Below are positions 24,355 to 32,671 of a DNA stretch of 64,000 nucleotides, one piece after another (positions within the stretch are counted from its first letter, which is position 1; each line of letters starts with the position of its first letter). The notes below the pieces were generated by a model. It searched no databases and had not been told where the DNA came from. It worked only from the letters and a program-made list of their open reading frames with translations. The position numbers and the translations under genes are program-made. The DNA lies in the NCBI GenBank assembly GCA_002255985.1, contig NKIR01000001.1, forward strand, positions 242,914 to 306,913. The letters are read 5' to 3'. The DNA comes from Sphingomonadaceae bacterium PASS1 (GTDB lineage: Bacteria > Pseudomonadota > Alphaproteobacteria > Sphingomonadales > Sphingomonadaceae).

Positions 24355-25223
24355 TATCGAATATCCTCTTTCAATTTTGTCATAATCTGCGCAGCAGTCG
24401 CCTTTGTACCAGCCAAAGTGGGATGGAAAGCCACACCCTGTGTCGGTGCCGATCCATTCGCCCATGGCTGGGTGGTGCAGGCATCATGGTCTTTCGAAAG
24501 CGTCGCCATATCGACCACGGTTGCCCCTGCCTCTTTCGCAGCACTGCGCGTAACGTTCGCAAGCCTTAAAGCGACTGGTCGCATCATGTCGGCTTGGGCT
24601 GCATCTATGCCTAATTGGCTACATGTGCCTGTTTCGGGCAGTATCGCGGGATAGGTCACAACAATGATCTGCGCCTTTGGTGCGCGTCCGCGGATTTTGC
24701 GTAAGGTCGAGACCAAATCTGACCGCAACGTCGCAAAATCCCCGTTATCGACCGGCTTTGCGCCTTTCCAAAATTGTCCAACCAGGAAGCCCGGAATCCC
24801 ACCTTGGCGCTGATAGGCCATTGCCGTCAGATCTCCGATATAAGCGATATCATTACCGCCAGCGGTCAATGTTATAAGGCGTGTTGCAGGACCGATTGCG
24901 TCAATTTGCGGGCCAAGAAACACCTGCCCGCCGCGCACAACATGGTGCGTCGTGGCGCCAGAGCAACTCATGTCGGTCAGCAACAGCCCTGTCATCCGCG
25001 CAATTTGTTTGGGGTAGCCATTGGCGCTCCGCTGGCAAATGAATGGACTTCCAGTTTCTCGCGCACCAAGACCGAGGCCGGCAGCGAATGAGCTTCCGAG
25101 TGCGACATAAGGCGAATTGGCGCGCGGAGCTTGTTTGCCCTGATAGTATAGGACAGCCAAAACGATAAGCAATCCAAGCAGTAACAGCAGCAGTGCAGCT
25201 TTAGTCAGACGCCAAATTCGCAA
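24354..25223 (-). CDS. Membrane-anchored SGNH/GDSL hydrolase
   Basis: This 289-residue protein has one N-terminal membrane helix (residues about 8-27), so the domain is probably periplasmic. Block I reads ALGSSFAAGLGLG (nucleophile Ser, with Ser in place of the GDS Asp, as in a known GSSFAAG subgroup). DMSCSGATTHHV gives the block II Gly, TAGGNDIAYIG gives the Asn, and FHPTLAG gives the catalytic His. It follows the Rieske gene by five bases. Confidence 0.83.
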   Translation of the reverse strand: MRIWRLTKAALLLLLLGLLIVLAVLYYQGKQAPRANSPYVALGSSFAAGLGLGARETGSPFICQRSANGYPKQIARMTGLLLTDMSCSGATTHHVVRGGQVFLGPQIDAIGPATRLITLTAGGNDIAYIGDLTAMAYQRQGGIPGFLVGQFWKGAKPVDNGDFATLRSDLVSTLRKIRGRAPKAQIIVVTYPAILPETGTCSQLGIDAAQADMMRPVALRLANVTRSAAKEAGATVVDMATLSKDHDACTTQPWANGSAPTQGVAFHPTLAGTKATAAQIMTKLKEDIR

Positions 25224-25228
25224 CCGCC

Positions 25229-26200
25229 TTACCCCTCAAACTCATAAAACTTCTGATACTGCCGCCGGTACGCCAAAATCGGCCCGTCGCCTTTCACCAG
25301 CAGTGGTTCTGTCTGAAAAATTTTAGCATTCCAGATCGGAATATCCTGATTGACCTGCTTCACCAGATCGCGGATGCGGGCGTCGGTCACACGAATGCGG
25401 CCTTCGCTTAGGCCCGGCGCATGATACATTTGCCAGCGCAGATGTGTGTGCTCAGCGTCAATCGGCGTCTGCTGCTGGTTATGGACGACATGCGTTACGT
25501 CCTTGAACTCGGTAATCGACTGGCCGGGGCCGGTCGCAGTAACGTCGATAATCCCGGTCATCGGCCCGCGCGGCGTGACCATTTCGGCGACGACTTTGTT
25601 CGACCGCACCCAACCGTCGATCTTGAAATCGCCCTCTGCCGGGCCAGTAACGCCGTGGACCGCGTTGAAATGGGCATGATCCTGACCGTTTTCGGTAATT
25701 TCCTGAACATGTATATTGATGATCCATTCATAGGTCGAATGCAGCACCCATTCACCATCTTCGGGGCAGGTCGGCATCGCCGCTACGTCCCATTTAGGCT
25801 CTGCTTTGTTCGGATGATACCAGACAAAGGCCACGCCATCCTGTTCTTTTACCGGCCATGTGGGCAGGCATTGTCGTTTCAGCCGGGGGGCTATCGTGTC
25901 AGTATAGGGAATGTTGGTCACGGCACCTTGGCCGCTGAAACTCCAATGATGGAAGGCACAGCGCAGATCATTGCCATTGACGGTACTTTCGACACCCAGA
26001 TGCGCGCCCAGATGCGGGCAGAACGGATCGACGGCGTTCAGCACGCCATCTTCGCCGCGCCACATGACGAATTCGGTGCCGAAGTAATTCATCGTCCTGA
26101 TCGCGCCAGCTGCAATCTCGTCCGACATGGCAACGCCGAACCAACCAAAGGGTATGGGAAGGCTATTATAGCCACGTTCGCGTGTGTGATTGATGTTCAT
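25229..26200 (-). CDS. Rieske non-haem iron oxygenase, KshA-like terminal component
   Basis: This 323-residue protein has the Rieske ligands CPHLGAH and CAFHHW near residues 60-83, and the mononuclear iron motif ENGQDHAHFNAVHGV near 174 (Asp and two His). Size and arrangement fit the 3-ketosteroid-9-alpha-hydroxylase (KshA) group rather than ring-hydroxylating dioxygenases. The ATG at 26200 has GGAG seven bases upstream and is preferred to the starts at 26212/26215 overlapping the neighbour's stop. No reductase partner is seen in the window. Next to paired acyl-CoA dehydrogenases, it probably hydroxylates a ring of the cluster compound. Confidence 0.88.
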   Translation of the reverse strand: MNINHTRERGYNSLPIPFGWFGVAMSDEIAAGAIRTMNYFGTEFVMWRGEDGVLNAVDPFCPHLGAHLGVESTVNGNDLRCAFHHWSFSGQGAVTNIPYTDTIAPRLKRQCLPTWPVKEQDGVAFVWYHPNKAEPKWDVAAMPTCPEDGEWVLHSTYEWIINIHVQEITENGQDHAHFNAVHGVTGPAEGDFKIDGWVRSNKVVAEMVTPRGPMTGIIDVTATGPGQSITEFKDVTHVVHNQQQTPIDAEHTHLRWQMYHAPGLSEGRIRVTDARIRDLVKQVNQDIPIWNAKIFQTEPLLVKGDGPILAYRRQYQKFYEFEG

Positions 26201-26211
26201 AATCGTCTCCA

Positions 26212-27438
26212 TCAACGTCCAGTTGGAATTTCGCGGAACGGTACAGCCTTGTCCACACGCACGTCGCCGGGCAGGCCGAGGACGCGTTCCGCAATAATAT
26301 TCTTCATAATCTCATCAGTGCCGCCGCCCAACCTCAGCGCGGGCGCCCATAGAAAACGGTGCTGGAAACCGCCGTTGAGCATCGCAATCTCGGGATCATC
26401 AATCAGGCCGAAATGATCCTGAATATCCATCGCCTGATTGGTCAATTCCTGCGTTTGCGTCGCCCAGAGCAGCTTGCCCGCCGATCCCTCTGGCCCCGGT
26501 GCTTTACCGTGCGACAAGGCAGTCAGCGTGCGGAAGCTCAAAAGCCGGATCGCTTCGGAGCCAACATAATAGTCCGCCAGCCATTCGCGGAAGGCGGGGT
26601 CTTCGAGCGTGGTGCCATCAAAGGCCGGGCTATTACGCGCCACCTCCATAATGTCGCGCCAGGTCAACCCCGTGCCCGACCCCAAGGCCGCACGTTCGTT
26701 CATCAGCGTGGAGATGACCACTTTCCAGCCATCGCCGGGATTGCCAATCATCTGGTTGGCGGGGATGCGAACATCTTCAAGGAAAACCTCATTCAGCTCG
26801 CTATCGCCCGACATCATCTTGATCGGGCGAACTTCAAGACCCGGGGTCTTCATATCCAGCCAGAATGCCGATAGCCCCTTATGCTTTGGCACATCCGCAT
26901 CGGTGCGAGCGATGACCATGCCATAATCAGATGCCTGTGCGCCGCTGTTCCAAACCTTTTGGCCGTTGAGCACCCAATGGTCACCATCGCGCACCGCCAT
27001 TGTGCGGGTGGCGGCTGAGTCGGAGCCGCTCGACGGTTCCGAAAAGAGCTGGCACCAGATTTCATCACCGCGCACGGCGGGCGCGACGCGGGCGAGCGAG
27101 GCTTCGTCGCTGCTATGCTCCATCAGCGCGGGCAGCAGCATGTGCTGCCCGGTCATGAAATACGTAAACTGCACCCCGGCGCGCGCTTCTTCTTGATTGA
27201 AGATCGCTTCCTGGATGGCCGTGCCGCCTGCCCCGCCGCGTTCTTTGGGCCAGGAGATACAGGCGTAACCCGCATCGGCTTTGGTCGCCTGCCAGACGGT
27301 GGCGATGGCCTTGTGCTTATCCTGCCAAGGGCGGCGTTCTTCGGGGGCGAGTACCGACATATCGGGCGCGTTTGCCTCGATCCACGCACGCACGGTGGCT
27401 CGATAGGCGGCTTCCTGCGGGTTATCGTCGAAATTCAT
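26212..27438 (-). CDS. Acyl-CoA dehydrogenase, subunit of a probable heteromeric pair (A)
   Basis: This 408-residue flavoprotein has FAD/substrate-binding segments GAGGTAIQEAIFNQEE, CQLFSEPSSGSD (typical CxxFSEPxxGSD), NGQKVWNSGAQ and GGGTDEIMKNIIAERVLGLP. It overlaps the second dehydrogenase gene by ATGA. Such side-by-side, dissimilar pairs form alpha2beta2 acyl-CoA dehydrogenases that act on steroid-CoA side chains, with one FAD site shared between subunits. The start at 27438 has GGAGAAA before it; an upstream start at 27495 lies inside the neighbour. Confidence 0.9.
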   Translation of the reverse strand: MNFDDNPQEAAYRATVRAWIEANAPDMSVLAPEERRPWQDKHKAIATVWQATKADAGYACISWPKERGGAGGTAIQEAIFNQEEARAGVQFTYFMTGQHMLLPALMEHSSDEASLARVAPAVRGDEIWCQLFSEPSSGSDSAATRTMAVRDGDHWVLNGQKVWNSGAQASDYGMVIARTDADVPKHKGLSAFWLDMKTPGLEVRPIKMMSGDSELNEVFLEDVRIPANQMIGNPGDGWKVVISTLMNERAALGSGTGLTWRDIMEVARNSPAFDGTTLEDPAFREWLADYYVGSEAIRLLSFRTLTALSHGKAPGPEGSAGKLLWATQTQELTNQAMDIQDHFGLIDDPEIAMLNGGFQHRFLWAPALRLGGGTDEIMKNIIAERVLGLPGDVRVDKAVPFREIPTGR

Positions 27439-28574
27439 GGCTGTTTCTCCGCATTGACGCGTGCTTCCAAACTGTCGGCAAGTCTGCGTTTCCAATCACG
27501 CGGGGCACCGATGACAAGGCCCAGATGCCGTGCGCGGCGATAAAAGAAATGGCAATCCGCCTCCCATGTCACGCCGATGCCACCATAAGTCTGGATCATT
27601 TCTTTGGCCGCCATCCAATAGGCCGCTGAGCCAGCGACGCGCGCTGCCGCTGCCGCAACCGGCAATTCAGGCGCATCGGTCGAAAGCGCCCAAGCGCCAT
27701 AATAGGCATTGGCGCGCGCGACTTCATTCTTCACGAATACATCCGCCAGCTTATGCTTGATCGCCTGATAGCTACCAATCGGGCGGCCAAAGGCATAGCG
27801 TTCCAGCGCATAATCGCGCGCCATTTCGAGGCATCGGTCCGCGCCGCCCAATTGTTCAAATGCCAGCAAGATCGCGCCGCGTTCTTGGATGCGGTGAAGT
27901 GTTTCCAGCCCCTTGCTTGCTTCGCCGAGCAGTTCGGCGGGGGCACCGTCAAAGCTGATCCGTGCGGCTCCGCGTGTGGGATCTATATTGGAGACCGCTT
28001 CGCGAGACACGCCTTCGCCAATCAGATCGACGAGATAGAGCCCAAGCCCCGTGTCTCCCCCATCGTCACCTTGCGCCAAGACAACCGCACGCCCCGCCGC
28101 CATGCCGTCCGCTACCGGTAGCTTGGTGCCAAAAACTCTCCCGCCGGAAACTTTTGCCGATATTCGCGCTTCAGTAAGCACACCTGCACCTTCGGCTACT
28201 GCCAGCGTGCCGATCAGTTCGCCGCTTGCAACCAAGGGCAGCAATTCTGATTTCTGTTGCTCGCTGCCCACCAGCATCAGCGCCTCGGCAAAGAAATAAA
28301 TGCTCGAAGCGAATGGCACGGGTGCGACCGCACGGCCTAATTCTTCTGCCAGCGCGCACAATTCGACATAGCCAAGCCCCAGCCCGCCATAAGATTCGGG
28401 GATGGTCGCTCCGCACCAGCCTTGCTCGACAATGCGGCCCCACAATGCCGTGTCATAACCATCGCCCGGATTTTCCAGCACCGCACGCGCCACCGTCAAC
28501 GGCGAAGCAGCGGTCAAAAACCGCCGCGCTTCTTCTTTCAGCGCCTTTTGGTCGTCGGTATAATCAAAATTCAC
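27435..28574 (-). CDS. Acyl-CoA dehydrogenase, subunit of a probable heteromeric pair (B)
   Basis: This 379-residue protein is shorter and more divergent than its partner: the opening FDYTDDQKALKEEARRFL is typical, the middle domain is weakly conserved (TEARISAKVSGG), and the C-domain has QTYGGIGVTWEADCHFFYRRAR. The last motif is typical of the subunit that completes the catalytic site in two-gene dehydrogenases. It is translationally coupled to subunit A and lies nine bases behind the nitronate-monooxygenase-like gene. Confidence 0.9.
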   Translation of the reverse strand: MNFDYTDDQKALKEEARRFLTAASPLTVARAVLENPGDGYDTALWGRIVEQGWCGATIPESYGGLGLGYVELCALAEELGRAVAPVPFASSIYFFAEALMLVGSEQQKSELLPLVASGELIGTLAVAEGAGVLTEARISAKVSGGRVFGTKLPVADGMAAGRAVVLAQGDDGGDTGLGLYLVDLIGEGVSREAVSNIDPTRGAARISFDGAPAELLGEASKGLETLHRIQERGAILLAFEQLGGADRCLEMARDYALERYAFGRPIGSYQAIKHKLADVFVKNEVARANAYYGAWALSTDAPELPVAAAAARVAGSAAYWMAAKEMIQTYGGIGVTWEADCHFFYRRARHLGLVIGAPRDWKRRLADSLEARVNAEKQP

Positions 28575-28583
28575 GCTATCACC

Positions 28584-29573
28584 TCAGTTTGCAATCGCAT
28601 CTTCATAGTCTCGCACAATTCGGTCAACCAGAACTGCCGTCGGTTCCACCGAGTGGGACGAACCCACACCCTGTCCACAGCCCCAAATGTCTGTCCATGT
28701 CTTGGCCGCACCGTCTTGGGCCGCCACATCAATCGCGCGCCGCGTGGTTGGCAGATTATCCGGGTCAAGCCCCGTCGCCGAAATCGAGCAACGCAGATAG
28801 TTGGCGGGCGTGCCGCTGAACGCTGGAGTATAAACTATGTCTGCCGCCGTCGCTTCGACTACTGCGGCCTTCTGCGCCGTCGAAATATGCGCTTCCTCCG
28901 TAGCCAAAAAGGCCGATCCGATATAGGCAAAATCCGCTCCCATCATCCGCGCCGCCGCGACCGCGCGGCCTGTACCAATCGCGCCAGCCAAAGCAATCGG
29001 CCCGTCGCACCAGGCGCGCAATTCCTCAACCAGCGCAAAGGGCGACTGCATCCCCGCATGGCCGCCCGCCCCGGCGGCAACCGCAATCAATCCGGTCGCG
29101 CCTTTTTCAATCGCCTTGCGCGCATGCGCTTGGTTGGTCACATCGTGCAGCGTGACCCCGCCATAGGCCTGCACCGCCTGATTCACATCTTCGCGCGCGC
29201 CCATCGAGCTAATGACCAACGGCACCTTGTGCGCCACGCACAGCGCCAAATCTTCCTCCAGGCGGGGATTGCTTTTGTGGACGATTAGGTTGACGCCAAA
29301 GGGGGCGGCAGGGGTTTCGGCATGGTCGCGATCCCACTCCGCCAACGCCGCTTCAATTTCAAACAACCAGTCATCAAACTGTGCCGATGGCCGCGCGTTC
29401 AAAGCCGGTATTGTGCCGATAATCCCGCTGGTGCATTGAGCAATCACAAGCTCGACCCCCGACGCAAGGAACATCGGTGCACCTATCACCGGCGCGCGCA
29501 ATTGGTCGCGCCAGCGCCGCAATATCGCTGCGCCTCGCGTGTCGGCTTTTGGTGATGACACTGCGTCGGTCAA
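28584..29573 (-). CDS. Nitronate-monooxygenase-family FMN protein (IpdC-like)
   Basis: This 329-residue TIM-barrel flavoprotein carries APMFLASGVELVIAQCTSG at the start, GVNLIVHKSNPR, the phosphate-binding GAGGHAG and ALAGAIGTGRAV motifs, and AYIGSAFLATEEA. The family includes nitronate monooxygenase and the IpdC-type enzyme of steroid CD-ring breakdown. The steroid-like neighbourhood favours the latter. The start is TTG with AAAGGG six bases upstream; a GTG at 29561 is the alternative. It leads the Rieske operon, divergent from the amidohydrolase. Confidence 0.82.
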   Translation of the reverse strand: MTDAVSSPKADTRGAAILRRWRDQLRAPVIGAPMFLASGVELVIAQCTSGIIGTIPALNARPSAQFDDWLFEIEAALAEWDRDHAETPAAPFGVNLIVHKSNPRLEEDLALCVAHKVPLVISSMGAREDVNQAVQAYGGVTLHDVTNQAHARKAIEKGATGLIAVAAGAGGHAGMQSPFALVEELRAWCDGPIALAGAIGTGRAVAAARMMGADFAYIGSAFLATEEAHISTAQKAAVVEATAADIVYTPAFSGTPANYLRCSISATGLDPDNLPTTRRAIDVAAQDGAAKTWTDIWGCGQGVGSSHSVEPTAVLVDRIVRDYEDAIAN

Positions 29574-29645
29574 ACTCTACCCTTTTGGCAAAAGTGCCGA
29601 CTCTCCTTGCCCGACTATGCGGCGCTTTACAATACACATCCCCTG

Positions 29646-29661
29646 TTGCATTAATTGATTC
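29646..29661 (+). promoter_or_regulatory. TTGCATTAATTGATTC element (candidate operator)
   Basis: It lies between the divergent NMO-like and amidohydrolase genes, 26 bases before the latter's start. It is close to TTGCATTAACTGGATTC at 37114-37130 and shares TTGCATTA with 37298 and 1500 (minus strand). Confidence 0.45.
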
Positions 29662-29686
29662 TGACGCTCTGATTGAAAGATTGTTT

Positions 29687-30535
29687 ATGCCCCGTCCCCG
29701 CGACATTGCCGCCATCGACACGCTTATTGGTTTTCGTGATCGCACCCATGCGCCACTTGTCGCCAGCGAGAAGGTGAAGTGGGACAAGCACCCAGCAGAA
29801 TATATGTTCAAGGATTTGCCCGGCGAGTTGGCCGACGACGTTGATCGCGACACCAGCATCGTGGAAACCCTCGCCGAGATGGACAAGCACAACATCCGTG
29901 TCGGCGTGATACACACCAATGACGACCGCACGGCGGGCGCACTCAAACTTTATCCCGACCGCTTTGTCGGCATCATGCCCACCAACCCTCATCGCGGTAT
30001 GGACGCGGTGCGCGACATCCAGAACGCGTTTAACGAATATGGCTTAAAGGGCGTATCGATGTTCCCATCAGGTCAAAACCCGCCCTGTCCGATCAACGAC
30101 AAGCATTGGTATCCGATCTATTCCAAATGCTGTGAGCTGAATATCCCAGTATTCTGCACCACCGGCGTCCCCGGCCCGCGCATCCCGCTGGCCGCGCAAA
30201 AGATCGAGCTGATCGACGAGGTCTGCTATGACTTTCCCGAACTGAAATTCGTGATGCGCCACGGCGCGGACCCTTGGGTAGACCTTGCGGTCAAGCTGCT
30301 GCTCAAATGGCCCAATTTATATTATTCGACCTCAGCCTTTGCGCCAAAATATTGGCCCAAGGAAATCATCGACTTCGCCAACACGCGCGGTGCCGAGAAG
30401 ATCATCTATGCAGGCTATTTCCCGATGGGCCTGACGCTCGACCGCATCTTCAAAGAAATGGATGACGTGCCGTTCAAGGATGAGGTGTGGCCGAAGTTCT
30501 TGCACGACAATGCGGCGAAGGTGCTGGGAATTTAG
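29687..30535 (+). CDS. Amidohydrolase-2 family metal-dependent hydrolase/decarboxylase
   Basis: This 282-residue TIM-barrel protein is of the ACMSD/amidohydro-rel type, with segments GIMPTNPHRGMDAVRDIQ, FPELKFVMRHGADPWVDLAVKL and KIIYAGYFPMGLTLDRIFKEM. The usual N-terminal HxH metal motif is not evident; the opening reads IDTLIGFRDRTHAP, so the metal site may be reduced. Relatives in sterol and aromatic pathways hydrolyse or decarboxylate ring products. The start at 29687 has GAAAGA upstream. It converges on the ThuA-like gene. Confidence 0.8.
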   Translation: MPRPRDIAAIDTLIGFRDRTHAPLVASEKVKWDKHPAEYMFKDLPGELADDVDRDTSIVETLAEMDKHNIRVGVIHTNDDRTAGALKLYPDRFVGIMPTNPHRGMDAVRDIQNAFNEYGLKGVSMFPSGQNPPCPINDKHWYPIYSKCCELNIPVFCTTGVPGPRIPLAAQKIELIDEVCYDFPELKFVMRHGADPWVDLAVKLLLKWPNLYYSTSAFAPKYWPKEIIDFANTRGAEKIIYAGYFPMGLTLDRIFKEMDDVPFKDEVWPKFLHDNAAKVLGI

Positions 30536-30552
30536 CGGACAAACGCCACTAC

Positions 30553-31449
30553 TTACTTCCCTGCATCACACTCCGGCCCCTCGATCCCCGCCACCCAGCT
30601 GATCGCGCCTGCAATCATCGCTAGATGCTTAGGCTCGGCATAAGATTCCGCACGATGCCCCAGCGCTGAATAAAAGGCGCGGCCGTTGCCGAGGCAGTGG
30701 GTCCAGACAATAGGGTGATCCTTACCCATGCGCAGGTCCTTATCGACCAGCAGCGGGATTTTCTCACGCGGGGAATAGCTCGCCTCATCCAGCGTCACGA
30801 GGATGTGGTAGCCCTTGGCGCGCGGGCTTTTGTCGAAGCTATACCATTCCTCTTCGCGCACCCATTCCGCACCAAGCCCCTTGGTCGCGGGATGCGTTTG
30901 ATCCTCGATCACCAACCGCCCTTGCTGGAACTGCGGGCTGAGCGTGTGGCCGATGAACTGCGCGCCGATCAAGTCATCGACATACCATTGCCATTTGTAG
31001 GATGGATCGCCGCCCGCGCCGTGCAGGCCCACAAAACCTCCGCCCGCTTCCATCCAGGCTTTGAAGGCGGCGCGTTGTTCAGGCGTCAACACATCGCCGC
31101 TGGTGCTGTTCCAGACGACAGCCTTGAACTTGGCGAGTTGCTCCGCATTAAAAACGGCGGCATTCTCGGTGGTGAAGCTCGCCCAACCCTTATCCTTGGC
31201 GATTTTTTCGAGCGCGGCGTTGGCGGTTGCAATCTGGTTGCTGTCACGAAAGCCGTTGGTTTTGGAGAAAATGAGAATTGCAGGCTGTTTGAGTTCAGGC
31301 AACTTTGGAGCGTCTTTGTCATAGGTGATGCCAATGTCAAAAAACATCCGCCCCGCATTGCCGGGCCCAACCGCCCACAAAGCGGCGATGGCAAGGAGCG
31401 CAAAAATCGCGAGAAAGACATAGACAGTCCGTTTCAATATGCGCGCCAT
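30553..31449 (-). CDS. ThuA-like domain protein with N-terminal membrane anchor (copy 1)
   Basis: This 298-residue protein has an N-terminal helix (residues 8-28) and a class-I glutamine-amidotransferase-like ThuA domain: PAILIFSKTNGFRD, VVWNSTSGDVLTPEQRAAF, GGGFVGLHGAGGD, WYSFDK, and PIVWTHCLGNGRAFYSALGH. It is a paralogue of the protein at 44108-44986 (same SKTNGFR, GGGFVG and GHSLWP/GHTLSP motifs). The ThuA fold is linked to 3-keto-glycoside metabolism, although its chemistry is not settled. Here it stands between lipid genes. Confidence 0.82.
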   Translation of the reverse strand: MARILKRTVYVFLAIFALLAIAALWAVGPGNAGRMFFDIGITYDKDAPKLPELKQPAILIFSKTNGFRDSNQIATANAALEKIAKDKGWASFTTENAAVFNAEQLAKFKAVVWNSTSGDVLTPEQRAAFKAWMEAGGGFVGLHGAGGDPSYKWQWYVDDLIGAQFIGHTLSPQFQQGRLVIEDQTHPATKGLGAEWVREEEWYSFDKSPRAKGYHILVTLDEASYSPREKIPLLVDKDLRMGKDHPIVWTHCLGNGRAFYSALGHRAESYAEPKHLAMIAGAISWVAGIEGPECDAGK

Positions 31450-31464
31450 TGGCTTCTCCTCAAT

Positions 31465-32658
31465 TCAGGCGCTTGCCGCCTTAACAATATTGCTCGGCAC
31501 CAACGTCGGCTGGCCGTGCAGCAGTTGGTTGGCGATGATCGCATAGTGCATTTCGGTTGCGCCCTCAGCCACGCATTTCGCCCGTGCATCGCGCATATAG
31601 CGGTTGACGCCGGTTGAGTTCATGATCCCGCTGCCGCCCCACATCTGGACGAGCTTCACACACACGTCGAAACAGGTTTCGCCGATGAACGCCTTGCAGA
31701 TATTGCCCGCTTCTGGCGCGACTGTGCCTGCTTCGAACTGGCGGACTGTATCATAGAGCAGCGCACGGCAAGCGGCGATTTTGGCGTGGGCCTCGGCTAG
31801 CCAGTAACCCAGCGGCTGCAGCTCGGACATTGGTTTTCCGTAAAGATTGCGATCCTGCACATAGGCGATGGTCTTGTCGAACAAACCCTGCGCGCAGCCG
31901 ATTGACGTGGCGACATGGGCGAGCAGATTAGCGTGGTTCGCGGCGCGATGTGAGAAGCCACCTTTCAAGAGGTCACCGAGAATATCATCCTCTTCGATTC
32001 GCACATTGTTGAAGGCGATCGATCCGGTGTTGGTCCCGCGCCAGCCCAATTTGTCCTCATGCGGCGCGATTTCAAAGCCGGCGTCATCGCGCTCGACGAT
32101 CACGCAACCATAGCCCTCAGCCCCGTCGCGCGCGCGGGTTTTGCCCATGACAAGCCACGTCATCGCGGTGCCTTGCGTACAATAGAGTTTGGAACCATCG
32201 AGCCGGAAGCCATCATTCGCACCAGAATCGGGGACGATTTTCGTCAAATGGCTGCCGATGTTCGCCGCGCCTGCTGGCTCACTTTGCGAATAGGCCATCA
32301 AGCGTTCGCCGCTCGCACTGGCGGGCAGGATGCGCCGTTTCTGCTCTTCGGTGCCGAGGATTTCGACCGCCTTTGGGCAGAGCACTATCTGCACGGTCAG
32401 CATTCCTGCGAACGCAGGACTGGCCTTGGCGAGTTCTTCGCTGACCAGACAAACCGACACCAAATCCGCGCCGGACCCGCCATAATCCTGCGACGTATAG
32501 AGTCCGTACAGGCCAAGCTCCGCCGCCTTCTTCACCAGTTCGTCGGGAGTATGCTCCTCCATGTCGATCTGGTTCGCAATCGGCTCAATTTCCTTGCGGG
32601 CAAACGCCTCAGCCATGTCGCGCAGTGCGCGCTGATCATCGGTTAGCCAATCAAGCAT
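31465..32658 (-). CDS. Acyl-CoA dehydrogenase
   Basis: This 397-residue protein has the full acyl-CoA dehydrogenase architecture: WLTDDQRALRDMAEAFARKEI at the start, MAYSQSEPAGAANIGSH (substrate/FAD loop), DGSKLYCTQGTAMTW, and a C-domain with FIGETCFDVCVKLVQMWGGSG and RDARAKCVAEGATEMHYAIIAN. The GATE segment occupies the catalytic-glutamate region. The start at 32658 is best spaced from GGAG; 32661 (an adjacent ATG) is possible. It lies 13 bases behind the dienoyl-reductase-like gene and could act on its product. Confidence 0.9.
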   Translation of the reverse strand: MLDWLTDDQRALRDMAEAFARKEIEPIANQIDMEEHTPDELVKKAAELGLYGLYTSQDYGGSGADLVSVCLVSEELAKASPAFAGMLTVQIVLCPKAVEILGTEEQKRRILPASASGERLMAYSQSEPAGAANIGSHLTKIVPDSGANDGFRLDGSKLYCTQGTAMTWLVMGKTRARDGAEGYGCVIVERDDAGFEIAPHEDKLGWRGTNTGSIAFNNVRIEEDDILGDLLKGGFSHRAANHANLLAHVATSIGCAQGLFDKTIAYVQDRNLYGKPMSELQPLGYWLAEAHAKIAACRALLYDTVRQFEAGTVAPEAGNICKAFIGETCFDVCVKLVQMWGGSGIMNSTGVNRYMRDARAKCVAEGATEMHYAIIANQLLHGQPTLVPSNIVKAASA

Positions 32659-32671
32659 CATTTCACTCCGT

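Noticed and set aside
29477-29686. Upstream extension of the amidohydrolase frame
   Set aside because: It overlaps the start of the divergent NMO-like gene and the TTGCATTA element; ATG 29687 has a suitable upstream site.
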